From a virus: a stretch of 20,985 nt of DNA. Where the stretch lies: IMG/VR virus record IMGVR_UViG_3300048930_001425, positions 1 through 20,985 of that record. One strand, given 5' to 3'. A program made the translations under genes and the position numbers. Positions 13,273 through 19,487 of the stretch are shown here, in pieces (the stretch's first letter is position 1; each line of letters begins with the position of its first letter). Under the pieces are notes generated by a model. The model saw only the letters and a list, made by a program, of their open reading frames with translations. It was not told the DNA's origin and ran no database searches.

Positions 13273-14649
13273 GTGAACATCGAGACGCTGCCCATCGACG
13301 CGGTCAAGGAATACGACCGCAATCCCCGCACCATCAACGACGCCGCCATCGACGCGGTGGCCAAGAGCATCGAGGCGTTCGGCTTCAAGGTGCCGATCCT
13401 GATCGACGCCGACGGCGTGATCATCGCCGGGCACACGCGGCTCCGCGCGGCGCGGAAACTCGGGCTGAAGGAGGTGCCGACCATCCGCGCGGATGACCTG
13501 TCGCCCGACCAGGTCAAGGCGCTGCGCATCGCCGACAACAAGGTCGCCTCGCTGACGTCCTGGGACATGGAGCTGCTGCCCATCGAGCTGGCGGACCTCA
13601 AGGGTGTCGACTTCGATCTCGCGCTGCTGGGCTTCAGCGCCGAGGACCTCGCGGCGATCATGGCCCCCGCCGGCAACGAAGGTCTCGTCGACCCCGACGA
13701 CGTGCCCGCGCCGCCCGACGCCGCGACGACGGTCCCCGGCGACATCTGGGTGCTGGGCAACCACCGCTTGATGTGCGGCGACTCGTCCAAGCCGGAGGAT
13801 CTGGATCGACTGCTGGATGGCCAACCGATCCACCTCGTCAACACCGATCCGCCGTACAACGTGAAGGTCGAGCCGCGGAGCAACAACGCGATCGCGGCCG
13901 GGCTGTCGTCGTTCACGGCCACGCAGCGGAAGGACGCTAGCGCCGGCGACCAGCAGTCGGCGGACCTGCACCGCTACCCCGAGAAGTCCAAGCCGACGCA
14001 CAAGAAGCTCCGGGCCAAGGACCGCCCCCTGGCCAACGACTTCGTCTCGGACCAGGAGTTCGATCGCCTGCTCGCAGCGTGGTTCGGAAACATCGCCCGC
14101 GTGCTCATCCCCGGCGGCGGGTTCTACATCTGGGGCGGCTACGCCAACTGCGCCAACTACCCGCCGGTGCTCAAGGCGATGGAGCTGTACTTCAGCCAGG
14201 CGGTGATCTGGATCAAGGAGCACCCGGTCCTGACGCGCAAGGACTTCATGGGCAACCACGAATGGTGCTTCTACGGCTGGAAGGAAGGAGCGGCGCACCG
14301 CTTCTTCGGTCCCAACAACGTGCCGGACACCTGGAGCATCAAGAAGGTGAACCCGCAGAGCATGGTCCACCTGACGGAGAAGCCGGTGGAACTCGCGCGA
14401 CGGGCCATCGAGTACTCGTCGCGGCCCGGCGAGAACGTGCTCGACCTCTTCGGCGGCAGCGGCAGCACGCTCATCGGCGCGGAGATGACGGGGCGTCGGG
14501 CGTTCCTGATGGAGCTCGACCCGCTGTACTGCGACGTCATCGTGCAGCGCTGGGAGAAGTTCACGGGCGGCAAGGTGGACCGGGTTGGCTCAAACGCTGT
14601 GGCCGAAGAGAAAGCCGCGACCCGTGTCGCGGCTGGGAGCAAGACGTGA
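13273..14649 (+). CDS. ParB-like domain fused to DNA methyltransferase
   Basis: A 458-residue fusion. Residues about 1-95 are a ParB/Srx-type nuclease-like domain (YDRNPRTINDAAIDAVAKSI, then GHTRLRAARKLGLKEVPTI), expected to bind DNA or a nucleotide. The methyltransferase follows: NTDPPYNV (Asp192-Pro-Pro-Tyr195) is the catalytic motif of N6-adenine or N4-cytosine enzymes, and DLFGGSGSTLIGAE (Asp391 onward) binds S-adenosylmethionine. The catalytic motif precedes the cofactor motif, the permuted order of beta-class enzymes. GGAG (13263-13266) six bases before GTG 13273 fixes the start; the longer frame from 13204 begins inside the leader hairpin. No restriction enzyme is adjacent, so it is probably an orphan phage methyltransferase protecting DNA or marking it for regulation or packaging. 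Target sequence cannot be read from the protein. It converges with the minus-strand genes, eight bases apart. Confidence 0.92.
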   Translation: MNIETLPIDAVKEYDRNPRTINDAAIDAVAKSIEAFGFKVPILIDADGVIIAGHTRLRAARKLGLKEVPTIRADDLSPDQVKALRIADNKVASLTSWDMELLPIELADLKGVDFDLALLGFSAEDLAAIMAPAGNEGLVDPDDVPAPPDAATTVPGDIWVLGNHRLMCGDSSKPEDLDRLLDGQPIHLVNTDPPYNVKVEPRSNNAIAAGLSSFTATQRKDASAGDQQSADLHRYPEKSKPTHKKLRAKDRPLANDFVSDQEFDRLLAAWFGNIARVLIPGGGFYIWGGYANCANYPPVLKAMELYFSQAVIWIKEHPVLTRKDFMGNHEWCFYGWKEGAAHRFFGPNNVPDTWSIKKVNPQSMVHLTEKPVELARRAIEYSSRPGENVLDLFGGSGSTLIGAEMTGRRAFLMELDPLYCDVIVQRWEKFTGGKVDRVGSNAVAEEKAATRVAAGSKT

Positions 14650-14657
14650 TGTGCGCC

Positions 14658-14918
14658 TCACTGATCGTCGAGCGTTGGCAGAGCCCCGTCGGTCGCTTCA
14701 TCCCACTCGAGGGCGTAGCGCTCGGCGATGTCCTCGAGGTCGTGCTCGGTCAGGTAGTCGGCGGTCTTCCGCTCCTGGCACGCGGCGACCGCCCGCGCGA
14801 GGTCCGCCCACTCCTCGATCGTGAGCATCTGGTCCTGCCTCGCGCCGAGAAGGTAAAGCGCGGCTTGCAGGACGACTTCGAGTTGCGCTTCGCGGTTTGG
14901 GGCGGGCGTCGCGGTCAT
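14658..14918 (-). CDS. Small uncharacterised acidic protein
   Basis: An 86-residue protein, last gene of the minus-strand cluster and not recognised. It is largely helical and acidic: QLEVVLQAALYLLGARQDQM, then LTIEEWADLARAVAACQERK, and TEHDLEDIAERYALEWDEA. Its ATG (14918-14916) lies three bases after the stop of the HARE-HTH gene, so the two are co-transcribed; a GGGGG box stands about nine bases upstream. The stop is only eight bases from the end of the convergent methyltransferase gene, leaving no room for a terminator between them. Acidic small helical proteins next to DNA-binding genes can be regulators or inhibitors, but no role is assigned. Confidence 0.75.
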   Translation of the reverse strand: MTATPAPNREAQLEVVLQAALYLLGARQDQMLTIEEWADLARAVAACQERKTADYLTEHDLEDIAERYALEWDEATDGALPTLDDQ

Positions 14919-14921
14919 GGC

Positions 14922-15464
14922 TCAGGCCCCCTTCCCCGCGACAAAGACGCCGCGCTCGTGCTTCTTGAAGCGTGCGGCCGTGCCCTTGGCGGCGATCTCG
15001 CGGATGATGGCGGCGTAGAGCGTGGCCTCGGGGGTCTTGCCGCCGGGGCTCGTCCACAGACCCTTGGCCTCCATCGCGGCGATCATCTCCTTGGCCCGCA
15101 TCGGCACCTCGCTGGCAGCGAGCACCTGCGCGGCGGCGTCGAGGGCGCTGACGCGCTTTGCCTTGGGTTCCTTCGCGGGCTTCGGGGCCTTGGGCGTCTT
15201 GGGAGTCTTCTCACCCTTGGCCTTCTTCCCCTTGGCGGCCGCTTCCACGTTCGCGTTGTTGGCCACCTCTTTCTCGCTGGGGACCTCGTGGTCCTGCTTC
15301 CCGCCCGCGAGGCGGCCGTTGATCTCGGCGAGCGCCGCCTTGCGGAGGCGCTCCGTGCTGGAGGCGGCGGTGTCGGGCTTGCGCTTGGGGATGCGCTTGC
15401 CGCCCGGGCCGACGGCCCGCTTCATCGCGGGGGTGCTGCTGGTCTTCTTGGTCTTCGTGCTCAT
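14922..15464 (-). CDS. HARE-HTH domain protein with Lys/Ala/Pro-rich tail
   Basis: A 180-residue protein. The C-terminal 75 residues (about 106-180) match the HARE-HTH winged-helix domain: [40 protein letters not shown], then [16 protein letters not shown] and [15 protein letters not shown]. The domain is found in restriction and chromatin proteins and is proposed to sense or bind modified DNA. The first 100 residues are lysine/alanine/proline-rich and probably disordered, histone H1-like. Two ATGs are possible: GGAG abuts the first (15470), whereas the second (15464) stands six bases after it, so 15464 is chosen. Its sequence near the methyltransferase gene invites the idea that it reads that modification, but this is inference. 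It is co-transcribed with the 14918 gene. Confidence 0.85.
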   Translation of the reverse strand: MSTKTKKTSSTPAMKRAVGPGGKRIPKRKPDTAASSTERLRKAALAEINGRLAGGKQDHEVPSEKEVANNANVEAAAKGKKAKGEKTPKTPKAPKPAKEPKAKRVSALDAAAQVLAASEVPMRAKEMIAAMEAKGLWTSPGGKTPEATLYAAIIREIAAKGTAARFKKHERGVFVAGKGA

Positions 15465-15492
15465 GGTCATCTCCGAACTGGGGGTTGGAAAG

Positions 15493-15513
15493 CCCGTCGC
15501 ACGCTGCGGCGGG
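15493..15513 (-). promoter_or_regulatory. Leader stem before the HARE-HTH gene
   Basis: On the minus strand CCCGCCGCA pairs with TGCGACGGG (8 of 9) around a three-base GCG loop, about 29 bases upstream of the ATG at 15464. It resembles the perfect hairpin at 13196-13215. The rest of 15471-15572 is GC-rich non-coding leader with no further clear signal. Confidence 0.35.
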
Positions 15514-15572
15514 GTTGGGGGGAAAGCGTGGCGGCCGCGGTTCCCCGCGACGCCGCGTGGGCGGGGTGGGGG

Positions 15573-15857
15573 TCAGCAGCCCGCGATGCGTTCGATCTCG
15601 TTGAGGACGTCGTGCACCATCGAGTTGGTGGCGGCCGCCTGTCCCCGGCGGTCTTGCCCGTAGACGTGCTTGGCCACCTCGACGGCCTTCGCGTAGCGGG
15701 CCTCGCGGCTCTCGTCGCGGCGGAACTCGGCGATGACCCTGTCGAGGCGGCCCTCGGCGCGGCTCATGCGGACCACGCTGGCGGCCGCGCCGTCGGCCGT
15801 GGCCCGCACCGTGATGTCCTCTTCGCTGCCCTCGATGACGATGTGCTTGATCTTCAT
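15573..15857 (-). CDS. Small uncharacterised protein
   Basis: A 94-residue protein with no recognised family. The N-terminal part is a beta hairpin (MKIKHIVIEGSEEDITVRAT), while the remainder is helical and charged (RLDRVIAEFRRDESREARYA, KAVEVAKHVYG, then NSMVHDVLNEIERIAGC). AGGAGA six bases upstream of the ATG (15857-15855) is a strong ribosome binding site. It lies 21 bases downstream of the 15879-16142 gene on the same strand and is followed by a roughly 100-base structured leader before the HARE-HTH gene. The high codon-position bias and good ribosome binding site make it a real gene; the function is open. Confidence 0.75.
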   Translation of the reverse strand: MKIKHIVIEGSEEDITVRATADGAAASVVRMSRAEGRLDRVIAEFRRDESREARYAKAVEVAKHVYGQDRRGQAAATNSMVHDVLNEIERIAGC

Positions 15858-15878
15858 GGCGTGTCTCCTTGGAGGGGG

Positions 15879-16142
15879 TTACTCGGCGTCGTTCAAGAAG
15901 GCCTCGACGTGCTCGCGGTCCATCCCGCTCATGAACCCGACCAGGTCGATCAGGTCGCTGCGGACCTTGCCGAGGTCGCCGGTGCGGCCCCAGTTGAGCG
16001 GGTCGGCCTTGGCGGCCTCGGCGTGCTTGTCGAGTTCCATCTGCAGGACGTCCATCAGCCGGGCGATGTCGCCGCGGCGAGCGGCGTAGGTCTCTGCGGC
16101 GGTGGGCTGGTGGAGGACGGGCTTGCGGTTGTGCTTCTTCAT
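15879..16142 (-). CDS. Small uncharacterised helical protein
   Basis: An 87-residue protein, family unknown. The start is the ATG at 16142-16140 because AGAGAGG lies seven bases upstream; 13 upstream in-frame residues are less protein-like. It is mostly helical: PTAAETYAARRGDIARLMDV, LQMELDKHAEAAKADPLNWG, and KVRSDLIDLVGFMSGMDREH. The pattern of a long helix, a short loop with Trp-Gly, and a second helix suggests a small helical bundle. Its initiation region, AGAGAGGTAC followed by four bases and ATG, is the same as the second box of the two-box motif found at 6658 and 19474, so expression may be co-ordinated with those plus-strand genes. A terminator-like hairpin separates it from the upstream minus-strand gene. 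Confidence 0.72.
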   Translation of the reverse strand: MKKHNRKPVLHQPTAAETYAARRGDIARLMDVLQMELDKHAEAAKADPLNWGRTGDLGKVRSDLIDLVGFMSGMDREHVEAFLNDAE

Positions 16143-16146
16143 GTCT

Positions 16147-16156
16147 GTACCTCTCT
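16147..16156 (-). promoter_or_regulatory. Initiation box copy D (AGAGAGGTAC)
   Basis: On the minus strand AGAGAGGTAC is identical to the second box at 19474-19483, and again begins 14 bases before the start codon (ATG 16142). The upstream box is degenerate: GCGACG rather than GCGCGACA, with spacing one base off. It supports the second box acting in translation initiation. Confidence 0.5.
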
Positions 16157-16190
16157 GGTGGGCGGGGGCATGGCGTCGCATGGAAACAGC

Positions 16191-16213
16191 GAAGCCCGCG
16201 TTACGCGGGCTTC
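16191..16213 (-). terminator. Perfect 10-base hairpin, likely terminator of the 16212-16532 gene
   Basis: GAAGCCCGCG and CGCGGGCTTC form a perfect 10-base stem with a three-base loop, overlapping the stop codon of the minus-strand gene that ends at 16212. Downstream on the minus strand comes GCTGTTTCC, only a weak T run, so termination efficiency is uncertain. It may separate the first minus-strand gene from the remaining four or act as an mRNA 3'-end stabiliser. Confidence 0.5.
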
Positions 16214-16532
16214 AGGTGGTCGGCAGTTCGGGGTTGCGGGGGCTGGTGGGTGCCTCCTCGCGTGCGGCCTCGCGGGCCGCGTCGCCTCGTCCTTGGCGGT
16301 ATCCGGTGTGCAGGCCTTCGCGGTACCCGGCCTCGAAGGCGTGGCGGACCAGGTCGCGGATCGACCACACCGGGATCTCGTGGAAGTCGAGGCTGTCGCT
16401 CTTGCGGGTCTGGAGGGTTTCCAGCAGCAGTTCGACCTTGGCCCATTCCAGCTCGGCGTCGAGGGCCTTCCGCTTGGCGATCCCGTCGAGGCTGGGCTTG
16501 GTGTTCTTCCTTGCGTTCTGCGGGGCGTTCAT
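16212..16532 (-). CDS. Small uncharacterised protein, first gene of the minus-strand cluster
   Basis: A 106-residue protein, not recognised. The ATG at 16532-16530 is preferred because GGAGA stands about eight bases upstream; the frame is open further to 16670, but that extension crosses the divergent regulatory region. The product is helical and charged: DGIAKRKALDAELEWAKVEL, then LLETLQTRKSDSLDFHEIPV, then WSIRDLVRHAFEAGYREGLH, with an Arg/Ala/Glu-rich tail (GRGDAAREAAREEAPTSPRN). The segment VWSIRDLVRHAFEAGYREG resembles a short helical interaction motif. A GC stem (16548-16566) precedes the start and a strong hairpin overlaps the stop. It is transcribed divergently from the terminase operon. 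Confidence 0.7.
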   Translation of the reverse strand: MNAPQNARKNTKPSLDGIAKRKALDAELEWAKVELLLETLQTRKSDSLDFHEIPVWSIRDLVRHAFEAGYREGLHTGYRQGRGDAAREAAREEAPTSPRNPELPTT

Positions 16533-16690
16533 GTTCGCGGTCTCCGTCGCGGGTGCTTGCCCCGCGTTGTGACACATGAAGCCATGACATCCGCCACGAG
16601 GCAAGGCAAACCGCAGAGGTTTCGCCGTCATTCCGCGACATGTGGGCAAGTCCGCCGCCGATGTGGGCAACCGTGCGCGGGAGGTCCGCG
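16533..16690. promoter_or_regulatory. Divergent intergenic region with 10-base tandem repeat
   Basis: This 158-base region separates the minus-strand cluster from the terminase operon and must hold promoters for both, though no standard -35/-10 pair stands out. It contains ATGTGGGCAA twice, at 16640-16649 and 16661-16670, exactly 21 bases apart (two helical turns, same face), and a 6-base GC stem CGCGGG / CCCGCG at 16548-16566. The repeat could be an operator or the recognition site (cos or pac) for the small terminase encoded immediately downstream. Confidence 0.5.
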
Positions 16691-16939
16691 ATGACTCCCG
16701 AACACGCGCCTAGTCCCGAGCATGCACAGGGGATGTCCCGGCTCAGCCCCGCCGCGCTGGGCGTCGCGGACGCCGCGCGGGTGCTGACGCGGATCGGCGG
16801 GAAGCCCGTCACCGACGAGATGCTCCGCGCCGACATCGACGCGGGCGCGCCGACGAACGCCAACGGCACCATCAACCTCGTGCACTACGCCGCGTGGCTC
16901 GTGAAGGAGATGTCCGTGGGGGGTGCTGGTGGCGATTGA
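16691..16939 (+). CDS. Small terminase-like DNA-binding protein (putative)
   Basis: An 82-residue protein directly upstream of the large terminase, overlapping it by 17 bases, the usual place for a small terminase subunit. GGGAGG, six bases before the ATG at 16691, fixes the start; a longer frame from ATG 16640 begins inside the tandem repeat. Residues about 18-70 (LSPAALGVADAARVLTRIGG ... DEMLRADIDAGAPTNANGTI, NLVHYAAWLVKEM) resemble a small helix-turn-helix or excisionase-like fold. The end of this block (vtlhYaAWLV) is repeated near residue 60 of the large terminase (KVDLFRYVAWLV), so the two appear to share a domain. Role in recognising the packaging site is inferred from position and the shared domain, not from a named family match. 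Confidence 0.6.
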   Translation: MTPEHAPSPEHAQGMSRLSPAALGVADAARVLTRIGGKPVTDEMLRADIDAGAPTNANGTINLVHYAAWLVKEMSVGGAGGD

Positions 16940-19214
16940 CCCGCGCCAACTCAAGCCCGGCGAACTCGCGCGGCTGCTCAACAGCACGCCGCTGGGCGAG
17001 GTGATCAGCGAGCGGCAGCTCCACCGGCACCGCACGCGCGCGGGGTTCCGCGTCGCGGCCGATGGCGACGCGGGCAAGGTCGACCTGTTCCGATACGTCG
17101 CCTGGCTGGTGACGACGCGGCATGAGGCACTGGCGGAAGCGGCTCGCACGCCCGAAGGGCTCACGGGCTACGAAGCGATGAAGGAGCGGGCCAGGCTCCG
17201 CAACGCCATGCTGTCGCTGTCCGGCCGCGACATCGGCGAGCTGCCGCCCGTCGTTGACCCCGCGCGTCGTGCTCGGGCCGCGAAGGACTTCCGTTACTTC
17301 TGCGAGACGTACTTCGGGCAGACGTTTCACCTGAAGTGGTCCGACGACCATCTGAAGGTCATCGCCAAGATCGAGCAGGCGGTGCTCGACGGTGGGCTGT
17401 TCGCGATGGCGATGCCGCGCGGAAGCGGCAAGACCAGCCTGTGTGAGGTCGCGTGCCTGTGGGCGATGCTCTACGGGCACCGCGAGTTCGTCGCCCTCAT
17501 CGGCTCGGACGAGGAGCACGCGGCGGGGATGCTCGAGTCGATCAAGGCGGAGCTGGAGAACAGCGAGATCCTCGGGGCCGACTTCCCGGAGGTCTGTCAT
17601 CCCATACGGTCTCTCGAGGGCATCCACCAGCGGGCGTCGGGGCAGCTCTATCAAGGCAAGCAGACGCACATCGGGTGGACGGCCCGGGAGATCGTGCTGC
17701 CCACGATCTCGGGCTCGGTGGCGTCGGGGGCGATCATCCGGGTCGCGGGGATCACCGGCCGCATCCGCGGCATGAAGCACAAGCGCGTCGACGGCGTCAG
17801 CGTTCGCCCGTCGCTCGTGCTGATCGACGATCCCCAAACCGACGAGAGCGCCCGCTCGCCGTCGCAGTGCGCCAACCGCGAGCGGATCCTCGCCGGCGCG
17901 ATCCTGGGGTTGGCCGGCCCGGGCCGGAAGATCGCCGGGCTCATGACGCTGACGGTTGTCCGTCCCGACGACCTGGCCGATCGCATCCTCGACCGGGACA
18001 AGCACCCGCAGTGGCAGGGCGAGCGAACGAAGATGGTGTACTCGTTCCCTACGGCCGACCGCCTGTGGGCCGAGTACGCCCGCCTGCGAGCCGAGGGCCT
18101 CAAGGCCGACCGGGGCGGCGCGGAGGCGACCGCGTTCTACAAGGCCCACCGCACGGAGATGGACGACGGCGCGGTGATCTCGTGGCCCGAGCGGTTCAAC
18201 CACGACGAACTCTCCGCCGTGCAGCACGCGATGAACCTGCGGCTGCAGAACGAGGCGGCGTTCTTCGCCGAGTACCAGAACGAACCTCTCCCGGAAGTCG
18301 AAATCGCCGACGACCTGCTCAGCGCCGACCAGATCGCGGCCAAGGTGAACGGCCACGCCCGCGGGCTGGTCCCGCTGGGTTGCTCGTACCTGACCATGTT
18401 CGTCGACGTCCAGGGCAAGGCGCTGTTCTACCTGGTGGCGGCGTGGGAGGACGACTTCACGGGGCACGTCATCGACTACGGAACCGAGCCGGACCAGAAG
18501 CAGCCGTACTTCACGCTCCGCGACATCAAGCGGACGCTCGGGGCCGCATCTGCCCGCGCCGGCGTCGAAGGGGCGATCTACGCGGGGCTCGAGAGGCTCA
18601 TCGAAGCGACGGTGGCCCGCGAGTGGCGGCGCGACGACGGCGCGATGGTGCGGATCGACCGCTGCCTGATTGACGCCAACTGGGGTTCATCGACGGATGT
18701 CGTGTACCAGTTCTGCCGCCAGAGTCCGCACGCCAGCGTGCTCACGCCGAGTCACGGCCGGTACGTTGGCGCGAGCAGCCTCCCGTTCAGCGACTACAAG
18801 CGCAAGCGTGGCGAGCGGGTCGGGCTGAACTGGCGCGTCCCCGTGGTCACCGGCAAACGAGCCGTGCGGCACGTGCTCTTCGACACGAACTTCTGGAAGT
18901 CGTTCGTGCATGCCCGGCTTGCCGTCCCGATGGGCGACCCGGGCGGGCTGTCGCTCTTCGGCCACAAGCCCGAGCATCATCGTCTGCTGTCGGAACACTT
19001 GACCAGCGAGTACCGCGTACGCACGGAAGGCCGGGGTCGAACGGTCGATGAGTGGAAGCTCCGCGTCGAGGGGCTGGACAACCACTGGCTCGATGGGCTC
19101 GTCGGCTGCGCGCTCGCGGCGTCGATGGAGGGGGCGGTGCTCTTCGGGACGGACGCCAAGGTCGTCGCGAGGCCGCGGCTGAAGCTCTCAGCGCTGAAGG
19201 GGCGCTCGCGATGA
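16923..19214 (+). CDS. Phage terminase large subunit
   Basis: A 763-residue packaging motor that translocates phage DNA into the head and cuts it. The N-terminal 70 residues are an extra DNA-binding-like domain (ELARLLNSTPLGEVISERQL, then GKVDLFRYVAWLV). The ATPase domain has Walker A PRGSGKTS (Lys170 in GSGKT 167-171) and Walker B SLVLIDDP (Asp302-Asp303). The C-terminal nuclease domain has the acidic cluster of an RNase H-like fold: Asp495 in MFVDVQGK, Asp584 in LIDANWG and Asp724 in NHWLDGLVG. Overall it resembles GpA/lambda-type large terminases, in line with the gpW-sized and gpB-like products downstream. The start is GTG 16923, with AAGGAGA about twelve bases upstream, a somewhat long spacing; GTG 16929 is an alternative. 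It ends in an ATGA overlap with the zinc ribbon gene. Confidence 0.93.
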   Translation: MLVAIDPRQLKPGELARLLNSTPLGEVISERQLHRHRTRAGFRVAADGDAGKVDLFRYVAWLVTTRHEALAEAARTPEGLTGYEAMKERARLRNAMLSLSGRDIGELPPVVDPARRARAAKDFRYFCETYFGQTFHLKWSDDHLKVIAKIEQAVLDGGLFAMAMPRGSGKTSLCEVACLWAMLYGHREFVALIGSDEEHAAGMLESIKAELENSEILGADFPEVCHPIRSLEGIHQRASGQLYQGKQTHIGWTAREIVLPTISGSVASGAIIRVAGITGRIRGMKHKRVDGVSVRPSLVLIDDPQTDESARSPSQCANRERILAGAILGLAGPGRKIAGLMTLTVVRPDDLADRILDRDKHPQWQGERTKMVYSFPTADRLWAEYARLRAEGLKADRGGAEATAFYKAHRTEMDDGAVISWPERFNHDELSAVQHAMNLRLQNEAAFFAEYQNEPLPEVEIADDLLSADQIAAKVNGHARGLVPLGCSYLTMFVDVQGKALFYLVAAWEDDFTGHVIDYGTEPDQKQPYFTLRDIKRTLGAASARAGVEGAIYAGLERLIEATVAREWRRDDGAMVRIDRCLIDANWGSSTDVVYQFCRQSPHASVLTPSHGRYVGASSLPFSDYKRKRGERVGLNWRVPVVTGKRAVRHVLFDTNFWKSFVHARLAVPMGDPGGLSLFGHKPEHHRLLSEHLTSEYRVRTEGRGRTVDEWKLRVEGLDNHWLDGLVGCALAASMEGAVLFGTDAKVVARPRLKLSALKGRSR

Positions 19215-19405
19215 CGATCAGGCCATCGCCCAAGCTTGGCTCCGTTCCCAGCCCGTCGCCCAAGGGGCTGGTCTGCCCGAAGTGCGGATGCCAGCACTTC
19301 GAGGTGCTTTCTACCCGCGCAGCGCCGAGCGGGGCTGTTCGGCGTCGGCGGCAATGCCGACACTGCGGGCGGCGCGTCACGACCGTCGAGCGTCCGGTCG
19401 GGTGA
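19211..19405 (+). CDS. Stand-alone NrdR-like zinc ribbon protein
   Basis: A 64-residue protein whose ATG overlaps the terminase stop (ATGA at 19211-19214). After a 17-residue Ser/Pro linker it has a four-cysteine zinc ribbon, CPKCGC ... CRHCGRR, with VRRRRQCRHCGRRVTTVERP, closely matching the N-terminal zinc ribbon of the NrdR repressor (C-x2-C, RRRRxC-x2-C, then R-x-TT-x-E). The ATP-cone domain of NrdR is absent, so it is not a complete regulator. It could be a DNA-binding phage regulator, a packaging accessory, or a small protein binding the host's NrdR-type sites. The pattern is clear; the biological role is open. Placement between the terminase and connector genes is where small packaging accessories often sit. 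Confidence 0.78.
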   Translation: MTIRPSPKLGSVPSPSPKGLVCPKCGCQHFEVLSTRAAPSGAVRRRRQCRHCGRRVTTVERPVG

Positions 19406-19449
19406 TCGCACGCTACCGGTAGTCGATCTCGGCTCGCCGCCCACTTTCC

Positions 19450-19483
19450 GCGCGACATCCCGGCGGCTGGATCAGAGAGGTAC
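19450..19483 (+). promoter_or_regulatory. Two-box motif copy C (GCGCGACA / AGAGAGGTAC)
   Basis: Third copy: GCGCGACA at 19450-19457, a 16-base spacer, AGAGAGGTAC at 19474-19483, and a GTG start at 19488, exactly 14 bases from the start of the second box. Here AGAGAGG plainly serves as ribosome binding site for the connector gene. The spacer also shares CGGCTGG with copy A. It lies in the 82-base gap between the zinc ribbon gene and the connector gene. Confidence 0.6.
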
Positions 19484-19487
19484 GGGT

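Noticed and set aside
14079-16694. 871-codon open frame on the plus strand
   Set aside because: Runs out of frame through the methyltransferase and then antisense to five minus-strand genes that have good ribosome binding sites and, in one case, a clear HARE-HTH domain.
16872-18467. 531-codon open frame on the minus strand
   Set aside because: Antisense to the large terminase, whose Walker and nuclease motifs are intact.
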